A stretch of DNA of 54,922 bases. Origin: a virus. Positions within the stretch are counted from its first letter, which is position 1; every line of letters starts with the position of its first letter. Under the pieces are notes generated by a model, which did no database searches, had not been told where the DNA came from, and saw nothing but the letters and a program-made list of their open reading frames with translations. Shown one piece after another: positions 49,941-54,922 of this stretch. The stretch covers positions 1 through 54,922 of IMG/VR virus record IMGVR_UViG_3300049259_000054; one strand, 5' to 3'. The position numbers were made by a program, and so were the translations under genes.

Positions 49941-52147
49941 TCGCTGTACCCCCAACGCTTCGCATCCAACTCCATGATCGTACCCAGCGCGTCGGTCGCC
50001 AACGCCGCCGCCTCAGCGATCAACAGCTCCACCATCTCCTGTCCGCCATCGCGCGGCAGCAACATCAGCTGTGAGTCGTGTACGGCAAGGAGTAACCCAG
50101 CGCCGCCGATCTTAGCTTCCTTAGACAGGTCCGCCCGCTCCTGCACCCCCCACTCGCCCAGCCGCCGCTCCACCAACAGGTCGATATCCTTCCCTACCTC
50201 GGCAAGGGACCCCTGCACCCGCCTGGAGAATCCCGACCGGTAGTCGTCATACACCTGGAAGTACGACGATTTGCCGTTCGCCAGCCGGACTTTCCGTTGC
50301 CGTTTCACCAACTGCTCGGTGGAATCCAGCGCCGCGGAGAACTCCGGGTATAGCTCGTTCCAACCTCGGACCGACTTCTCCATCTCATACAACGGCACCC
50401 GGATACCGGAATCCGATAGGACCATCTTCTGGACCGTCTCCGCCCCGGCGCCGAACACACAGCTGAAGTTCTCCCGTTTACCGAGCTGTCGGTACAGCTT
50501 CCAATCCGGATGATCCGGATACACCTGGTGCACTTGGGTGGCGGTGTACCCATGCAGGTCCTCCTTCCGCTTCACCATATCTAACATCCGCTTACAGCCG
50601 GCATAATGCGCCGCCAGCCGCAGCTCCGCCTGTGCCAGATCCATCTCCCAAAGGTCCCACCCGGGGCAGAACTGCTGCACCGCCCAAGCGATCAAATTCC
50701 GGGGGGTGGCGAACCCTTGCAACGGGGAGGTACCCTTCCCGATCATCTTGAAATCCGACGGGATCGCCTGCAGATTGACCCGTTCGACCGAGAACCTGCC
50801 GGATTTAACCTGCAACTGCCGGAAATGGGTCCGCAGCCGTTTGTCTTGCGGATTGGTCTTGACGGCGTACCCTTCGTACCACAAGCTGATCGCGGTGGAC
50901 AGGCGGGCGTAGTCGGCCCAAGCTTGGGCGTGCGGCGCACCGTCGTCCACCATCCGGGCGAGAATGTCGGCGGTCAGACTGGGCGCTTGGGTTTTCTCGC
51001 TGACCGCGTAGGGGGTCAACCCGAGGCATTCCACCCCGCGGGCGGTCTGACCGGTGTCGAAGTAGTATTGTTTCGCGCCGGCCTCGGTGGGGGTGAACGG
51101 GAGGGCGGTGGCGATCGCGGCGCGTTTCTGCTTCAACGCCCGGGCGATTTCGAAGGACCTCTCGGCCGGGTAGGGTAGGCCGCGGGTCTCCATCGCGTAC
51201 AGCACCTGCATAACGTCGAACTCCCGGCGAATCCATTCCAGGGTTTTCTTGCGGTGTTGATCACCGAGTCGGTAGATCTTGCGCAGTTGCGCCTGTTCCA
51301 GCCGTTTAGTCTGGTGCGCGTCGGAGGTGGCGTAGGGGTCAATGATCGACCACGGGACCAGGTCGTACCTACCGGGCGGTAGCTTATGCCGGCGCAGGTA
51401 GTTCTTAACCTCAGCCTCGTTGCTGCGTTCCTCCTCCCCCCAAAGCCTGGCGGCGGTCGGTTTCAGGGAGGTGTTCTCCCGGGGGTGCAGCTCCCGGTTG
51501 GTCAACTGGGTGTCCCAGGCGAACTTCGGCAGCAGGTTGACGCCGAGTCCGAATTCGCGATGCCCAGCCCGCATAATCAGGGCGTCGAACAGGGCGTTGT
51601 GGTAGGTGATCCGTCGGGCCGATAACCAGGCGATCAGGTCGGTCCAGGCTGCAGCGTCGAGGTTGTTGGCGTCGCCGAACAGGGTGGTCTGGCCGTCGTC
51701 TTCAGGTTTCCCGGTGACACCTTGGTCGAACGGGTAGGCAACAGCGTGTAGACATCCCGGGTTGTCGCAGTCATAGAACGGCACGTCGAGGTAAACCGCG
51801 TGGGGAGTGGCGACCCGGCGGATGTGTTCGCCAGTCGTGGCGACCACGATATCATCCAGCAGCGCGGTGCAGCCGTCAGCGCCGTGTTGCTGCCAGGCTA
51901 GCGACACTACGGCGACTCGGGCGCCGTCGTCGGTGTGCAGCCCGGACGTTTCGGTGTCCAGTGCTACGGTGCCGTCGATTCGGGCGGGTAGGAAGGCTGG
52001 GTGTTGATCGTAAGGGCGGTCCATCGCCGGGGTATTACCGTGGGCGCGGTAGTGGCAAGGGTCGCCGTCTTGACATGGGCAGGTGGGATCACTGCCGGAG
52101 CAGGGATTGGTTTGCTCGATACTCGATCGGGCACTGATTCTTGGCAT
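49937..52147 (-). CDS. Family A DNA polymerase with 3'-5' exonuclease (DpoZ candidate)
   Basis: 736 residues from ATG 52147, which lies 5 nt after a TAGGAT box (leaderless); an ATG 15 nt upstream is inside the promoter. Exonuclease motifs are intact: LDTETSGL (63-70), HNALFDALI (about 184-192), YATSD (about 272-276). Polymerase motif A MDLAQAELRLAAHY (502-515), motif B RQLGKRENFSCVFGAG (553-568), motif C VHDSQ (689-693), where Ser stands in place of the usual Glu of HDE. A Cys-rich N-terminal extension (CSGSDPTCPCQDGDPCHY) may bind zinc. Z-phages usually carry such a polymerase near purZ; whether this one prefers dZTP is not visible. Confidence 0.9.
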   Translation of the reverse strand: MPRISARSSIEQTNPCSGSDPTCPCQDGDPCHYRAHGNTPAMDRPYDQHPAFLPARIDGTVALDTETSGLHTDDGARVAVVSLAWQQHGADGCTALLDDIVVATTGEHIRRVATPHAVYLDVPFYDCDNPGCLHAVAYPFDQGVTGKPEDDGQTTLFGDANNLDAAAWTDLIAWLSARRITYHNALFDALIMRAGHREFGLGVNLLPKFAWDTQLTNRELHPRENTSLKPTAARLWGEEERSNEAEVKNYLRRHKLPPGRYDLVPWSIIDPYATSDAHQTKRLEQAQLRKIYRLGDQHRKKTLEWIRREFDVMQVLYAMETRGLPYPAERSFEIARALKQKRAAIATALPFTPTEAGAKQYYFDTGQTARGVECLGLTPYAVSEKTQAPSLTADILARMVDDGAPHAQAWADYARLSTAISLWYEGYAVKTNPQDKRLRTHFRQLQVKSGRFSVERVNLQAIPSDFKMIGKGTSPLQGFATPRNLIAWAVQQFCPGWDLWEMDLAQAELRLAAHYAGCKRMLDMVKRKEDLHGYTATQVHQVYPDHPDWKLYRQLGKRENFSCVFGAGAETVQKMVLSDSGIRVPLYEMEKSVRGWNELYPEFSAALDSTEQLVKRQRKVRLANGKSSYFQVYDDYRSGFSRRVQGSLAEVGKDIDLLVERRLGEWGVQERADLSKEAKIGGAGLLLAVHDSQLMLLPRDGGQEMVELLIAEAAALATDALGTIMELDAKRWGYSE

Positions 52148-52183
52148 AGCACATCCTAGCACGTCTGCTTGCGCACATGCAAG
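52145..52183 (-). promoter_or_regulatory. Palindromic promoter of the DNA polymerase
   Basis: TTGCAT 52182-52177, 18-bp spacer, TAGGAT 52158-52153, 5 nt to ATG 52147; palindrome CTTGC-N6-GCAAG at 52168-52183. Confidence 0.8.
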
Positions 52184-52213
52184 CGCCCCAGGAGCTGGAA
52201 TCTCCTGGGGCGC
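52183..52213 (-). terminator. Hairpin terminator abutting the polymerase promoter
   Basis: Perfect 12-bp stem (52183-52194 with 52202-52213) and 7-nt loop, 14 nt after the stop at 52228. Its last base is the first of the palindrome. Confidence 0.8.
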
Positions 52214-52227
52214 GGCCCTGCGGGAGG

Positions 52228-52620
52228 TCAGAGAGCGTGGCCTTCGGCGTTCAGGCCGTCGTCAACACAGCAATCGAAGTCCCGATCTGTGGCGAACGCC
52301 TCGGTCAGCGCTTGGTTGAATGGGTTGGCTTTCGGGTCGGTCAAACGGCTTGCGGCGGCATCTATCCAGCGGGCTTCCCGAGCCTTCCGCTCCGCCACGA
52401 CCGCGGCGTAGGTGTCGTCGGTGGCGCCCTGGTCAATCGCGGCGAGGGTGCCCTCGTAGAAGGCTCGGCGTGTCGAATCCATCCGGCCGTCGACCACGTC
52501 GACGTCAATGCTGGTCCGGATGGCTTGGCGGGCGGATTCGTACGGGTTGTCGGCGTTCAGACTGCGGGCCATCCCGATCAAGGTCTGGGCGAAATCTGCA
52601 GGAGTGGGAAGGTCGGTCAT
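52228..52620 (-). CDS. Hypothetical protein
   Basis: 130 residues, ATG 52620 with GAGGAG upstream. Helical, acidic, with a TRRAFYEGTLAAIDQGATDD region and a C-terminal CC pair. A single-gene unit with its own promoter and terminator. No family recognised. Confidence 0.6.
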   Translation of the reverse strand: MTDLPTPADFAQTLIGMARSLNADNPYESARQAIRTSIDVDVVDGRMDSTRRAFYEGTLAAIDQGATDDTYAAVVAERKAREARWIDAAASRLTDPKANPFNQALTEAFATDRDFDCCVDDGLNAEGHAL

Positions 52621-52680
52621 CGCGGGCTCCTCGGGTGGTTTGGTTCCACCAGTATATCACAGACCTTGCTTGAACGCAAG
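52621..52680 (-). promoter_or_regulatory. Palindromic promoter of the 130-residue gene
   Basis: TTGCGT 52679-52674, 17-bp spacer, TATACT 52656-52651; palindrome CTTGC-N6-GCAAG at 52665-52680; 30-nt leader. Confidence 0.8.
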
Positions 52681-52681
52681 A

Positions 52682-52852
52682 TTACTGGTGCCAGTCCTCC
52701 TCCGGGATCGTCACACCGAACGCCAGCAACACCCCCGCAGCTGCCGGCACAATCCCGACAAACCCCAACGGCGAACCCAGACTCGCCGCCAGGGTGAACG
52801 CGAACGCCACCAGGCACAACCCGAAAAGAACCTTCAACCGTTGGATCATCAT
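52682..52852 (-). CDS. Small two-span membrane protein
   Basis: 56 residues, ATG 52852 overlapping the previous stop. Two hydrophobic spans (VLFGLCLVAFAFTLAAS and GFVGIVPAAAGVLLAFG) and an acidic tail. Last gene of the 53620-52682 chain. Unknown family. Confidence 0.6.
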   Translation of the reverse strand: MMIQRLKVLFGLCLVAFAFTLAASLGSPLGFVGIVPAAAGVLLAFGVTIPEEDWHQ

Positions 52853-53061
52853 GACCTCGCCTCCATCTCCGCCCAGAACAGGCCCATCGCGGCGCTGACC
52901 TGCGCAGCAGCATCCCGGACGTTCCCCGATTCGATCCGCCCGGCCGCTAGGGCCGCCACGAACGAATCCAGAAGCTCCAGGGCGTGCCGTTCATCGCCCG
53001 ATTCGATCATGTCCTGGATCCTGCGGTTGGTCTGATCCGGCATCAGGTAGGTGTCACTCAT
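52849..53061 (-). CDS. Hypothetical helical protein
   Basis: 70 residues from ATG 53061 (overlaps the previous stop). Helical, RRIQDMIESGDERHALELL. Unknown family; one of five coupled small genes. Confidence 0.55.
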   Translation of the reverse strand: MSDTYLMPDQTNRRIQDMIESGDERHALELLDSFVAALAAGRIESGNVRDAAAQVSAAMGLFWAEMEARS

Positions 53062-53284
53062 CGTCTTCGTCGTCTCCATCGTAGCTCCCCCTCTGTAACC
53101 GGCCGAGTGCCATCCGCACCCGGCAGTAGTACTGCACCTTCAGGTCGTCCAACCCGCGGTTCGCGGGCTCCACCAGGTCCAGCGCCCGCAGCGCCGCCTC
53201 ATACGGGTCCGGCGCCTGCAACAGCTGCGCGTTCGCTAGGAGGCTTTTCGCCATCTCGGCCGGCAGCGGCGGGCGCGTGACCAT
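53054..53284 (-). CDS. Hypothetical protein with acidic tail
   Basis: 76 residues, ATG 53284 sharing a base with the previous stop. Helical (AALRALDLVEPANRGLDDL), with a very acidic C-terminus (YDGDDEDDE). Unknown family. Confidence 0.55.
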   Translation of the reverse strand: MVTRPPLPAEMAKSLLANAQLLQAPDPYEAALRALDLVEPANRGLDDLKVQYYCRVRMALGRLQRGSYDGDDEDDE

Positions 53285-53460
53285 CAGTGTATGACGACTG
53301 TGGTGGTGGCGACCTGAGCCGCGACGTACCCTGATGCGATCCGGTTCCTCACCCAGCTGTCGACCTCCCGTTTGATCTCCACGATTGAGTTCTCGCCGTA
53401 TTCGGCGGCCCAATCTTCAACGTCGATCGTCACTATCGCCCTGACTTCGATCTGCGTCAT
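53284..53460 (-). CDS. Hypothetical small alpha/beta protein
   Basis: 58 residues from ATG 53460 with GGAG 6 nt upstream. Pattern beta-helix-beta (IEVRAIVTIDVEDWAAEYG ... VAAQVATTTVVIH). Unknown family, coupled by TGATG. Confidence 0.55.
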   Translation of the reverse strand: MTQIEVRAIVTIDVEDWAAEYGENSIVEIKREVDSWVRNRIASGYVAAQVATTTVVIH

Positions 53461-53470
53461 ATCCAACTCC

Positions 53471-53620
53471 TTATTCGTAGCTGCGGCACAGCGCCATTAT
53501 GTTCAAGGCGCCCCCGCAACCCGCCAGGGTCAGCAGCGCCGTGTTGTGGGTGATGAATAGCACGGCAAGCGCGATGATAATCGAGACCAGGTTAACTGCG
53601 CGGACCGCGGTTTTTGTCAT
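53471..53620 (-). CDS. Small membrane protein
   Basis: 49 residues. ATG 53620 is 6 nt after TATACT, so leaderless. Two hydrophobic spans (NLVSIIIALAVLFITH and LLTLAGCGGALNIMAL). First gene of the coupled set of five. Unknown family. Confidence 0.6.
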   Translation of the reverse strand: MTKTAVRAVNLVSIIIALAVLFITHNTALLTLAGCGGALNIMALCRSYE

Positions 53621-53656
53621 GGTTTAAGTATATCACAGGGCTTGCTTTTACGCAAG
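53618..53656 (-). promoter_or_regulatory. Palindromic promoter of the 53620-52682 operon
   Basis: TTGCGT 53655-53650, 17-bp spacer, TATACT 53632-53627, 6 nt to ATG 53620; palindrome CTTGC-N6-GCAAG at 53641-53656, overlapping the end of the YdjM-like gene. Confidence 0.82.
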
Positions 53657-54226
53657 GGCTGCGATGGTACGGATAGAATCGAAATACGGCCACACAACCG
53701 ACACCGCGACCAAACCCAACACCAACACCGGGTACACCGCCAAATACTCCACATCAGACCCCACCTGCAGCCGGAACCAACTGGGCGTAATCCAGATCCG
53801 GCACCCCCGCTCGTCCCGACCCGGGAACCAGAACACCGGCACCCCCGATTTCGTCGGCAGATCCCCCAGCAGGTGCGTAACCATCCCACCTAACACCACC
53901 GGACCGATCCACCACACCCAACCGGCCGCGAAAACGCCCACCTCAAGTAGCCCGCATACCGGCAGGATGAAAATCGCCATGTGCGAGATCCCCCGATGCT
54001 CCGGCAGACCCAACGCATGGGAGAAACGGCGGACCAACCAGGACAACACCCAACCCACCGGACCTAAACTGCGGGTGAATAAGCTCCGCGGCGTATCAAT
54101 ATCGGGGGAGTCGGCAGTCCAAGTCCACAACGCCGCCAACAACACCGCATCGCCACCATGCAGACCCGCCAGATGCGCAGCCGTCACCCCGACCAACGCA
54201 CCCGATATTAGGTGTCCAGGTCCCAT
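53648..54226 (-). CDS. YdjM-type membrane-bound metal-dependent hydrolase
   Basis: 192 residues from ATG 54226 (TGATG overlap). GHLISGALVGVTAAHL near the start, DSPDIDTPRS, HRGISHM, and HLLGDLPTKSGVPVFWF are the His/Asp motifs of the YdjM/LexA-regulated membrane hydrolase family. Four to five membrane spans. The family's reaction is not well known. It is not an HD-domain dATPase. Confidence 0.8.
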   Translation of the reverse strand: MGPGHLISGALVGVTAAHLAGLHGGDAVLLAALWTWTADSPDIDTPRSLFTRSLGPVGWVLSWLVRRFSHALGLPEHRGISHMAIFILPVCGLLEVGVFAAGWVWWIGPVVLGGMVTHLLGDLPTKSGVPVFWFPGRDERGCRIWITPSWFRLQVGSDVEYLAVYPVLVLGLVAVSVVWPYFDSIRTIAALA

Positions 54227-54483
54227 CACCGGCGCAATACCCAATCCAGCATATTCGGATGATCCCGCATCCAGGTGGTGTCCACCCACCTGCCCGCATT
54301 CGATGGCGTCGGGACAGAAGCCGGCATCCACACCTCTACCAGGGCGCCAGACCACCGTCCGAGAGCCAACACACAATTCGGATGGTCTGGGTGTCCTGGC
54401 GGCGGTGTGTGCGCGGTGATCTCCTCATCGATCACCAAGGGCGGATCATGCGACAGACAAATCAGCCTGTAAGTGCTACTCAC
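54226..54483 (-). CDS. Hypothetical protein
   Basis: 85 residues, GTG 54483 overlapping the end of the FtsK-like gene. Beta-rich start (STYRLICLSHDPPLVIDEE), Trp-rich C-terminus. Unknown; links the translocase and the YdjM-like gene in one coupled chain. Confidence 0.6.
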   Translation of the reverse strand: MSSTYRLICLSHDPPLVIDEEITAHTPPPGHPDHPNCVLALGRWSGALVEVWMPASVPTPSNAGRWVDTTWMRDHPNMLDWVLRR

Positions 54484-54922
54484 CGCTGCTCCATTCGCGA
54501 TTGTAATCGGTCAACTGCTGCAGGGTGAACCTTTCCGGCTTACCCCCGTCGCCCAGCCACTCCTCCCCCCGCTGTGCATCCGTAGCCTTCCTGCGCCGCA
54601 ACGCCGAATAAGAAACCGACGGTTCCAACAGATCCAACCCATAATCATCGCTGACCTCACGAAGGCTGAACGTCGGCTCCTTCACCGCAGGCAGCTCCGC
54701 CGTCGCCGCACCAGAATGCGCCAACGCATCAGCGCGGGCCTGCGCAGGGTCGATCAACACCAACTGCGCCTCATCCGTGGATCCACCCTCAAGCAAGATC
54801 GCAGTACCCGGCGTCCGCTTCAACTTAGGAGCAGAAGCCTCCGGCCGTCCAGTGAACGACTTCCAAATCTTCGGATCGAACCGACACAGGACCACCACCC
54901 CGTACTGGCTGCGGGACGCCGT
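54476..54922 (-). CDS. FtsK/SpoIIIE-like DNA translocase, C-terminal part
   Basis: Continuation of the gene that begins at 1288; bases 54796-54922 duplicate 1-127. This part holds the end of the motor and a basic C-terminal tail with SALRRRKATDAQRGEEW. The stop is TAG at 54478. There is no recognisable gamma DNA-sequence-recognition domain, so target sequence choice, if any, must differ from FtsK. Confidence 0.85.
   Translation of the reverse strand, partial: TASRSQYGVVVLCRFDPKIWKSFTGRPEASAPKLKRTPGTAILLEGGSTDEAQLVLIDPAQARADALAHSGAATAELPAVKEPTFSLREVSDDYGLDLLEPSVSYSALRRRKATDAQRGEEWLGDGGKPERFTLQQLTDYNREWSSGE
54796..54922. repeat. Terminal direct repeat, right copy
   Basis: Identical to 1-127; marks where the circular unit closes. 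Confidence 0.95.

Noticed and set aside
53648-54226. DatZ-like HD-domain dATP hydrolase
   Set aside because: The His/Asp motifs are those of the membrane-bound YdjM family, with several membrane spans; no HD phosphohydrolase pattern.

Overview
The window is one complete circular-permuted genome unit of a tailed phage with a long non-contractile-type tail gene set (siphovirus-like). Bases 1-127 are repeated exactly at 54796-54922, so the unit is 54,795 bp and one gene (an FtsK-like translocase) runs across the join. The sequence is GC-rich, genes overlap by the ATGA/GTGA/TGATG type almost throughout, GTG starts are common, and DUF2637 plus FtsK-like genes point to an actinobacterial host. No integrase, tRNA, rRNA or CRISPR array was recognised.

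Layout. Nearly everything is read on the minus strand. Starting at a divergent promoter at about 17.3 kb, an early/replication arm runs leftwards through RuvC-like resolvase, zinc-ribbon proteins, adenylosuccinate lyase (PurB), RecB-like nuclease, a glycan-type cluster (two GT-A glycosyltransferases, methyltransferase, epimerase), Sak4-like ATPase, SSB-like protein, a prim-pol/SF3 helicase, a GT-B glycosyltransferase and the DUF2637/FtsK membrane module. It crosses the join and continues through small genes, a family A DNA polymerase, two DNA-binding-type proteins and a purZ operon, ending at a hairpin near 44.0 kb. The late arm (43.96 down to 20.08 kb) holds terminase, portal-MuF fusion, protease, capsid, head-tail and tail proteins, frameshifted tail chaperones, a tape measure, tail tip, a lysis region and a repeat-rich tail-fibre candidate. 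A short plus-strand operon (17.35-20.01 kb) carries a six-codon leader peptide, an XRE-type repressor candidate, an SNF2-type helicase, an unknown protein and a secreted/anchored protein, closed by a strong bidirectional hairpin.

Main biology. The adenylosuccinate-synthetase homologue at 45.7-46.9 kb has the PurZ signature (Ser replacing the catalytic Asp in the GDEGKG-type loop), so the phage probably replaces adenine by 2-aminoadenine (Z). Unusually it also encodes its own PurB. purZ is translationally chained to two unknown small genes and to a deoxyribosyltransferase-like/dUTPase fusion. A family A polymerase with intact proofreading motifs would copy Z-DNA.

Control. Seventeen sigma70-type promoters share a -35 box embedded in a 16-bp palindrome (CTTGC-N6-GCAAG), with a 17/18-bp spacer and a TA-rich -10. 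They serve the early arm, purZ, the polymerase, the repressor candidate and a moron in the head operon. About half place the start codon 5-6 nt after the -10, which predicts leaderless mRNAs. Two palindromes lie back to back without a promoter at 45.04 kb. This resembles a dispersed-operator (stoperator-like) regulon; which protein binds the sites is not known.
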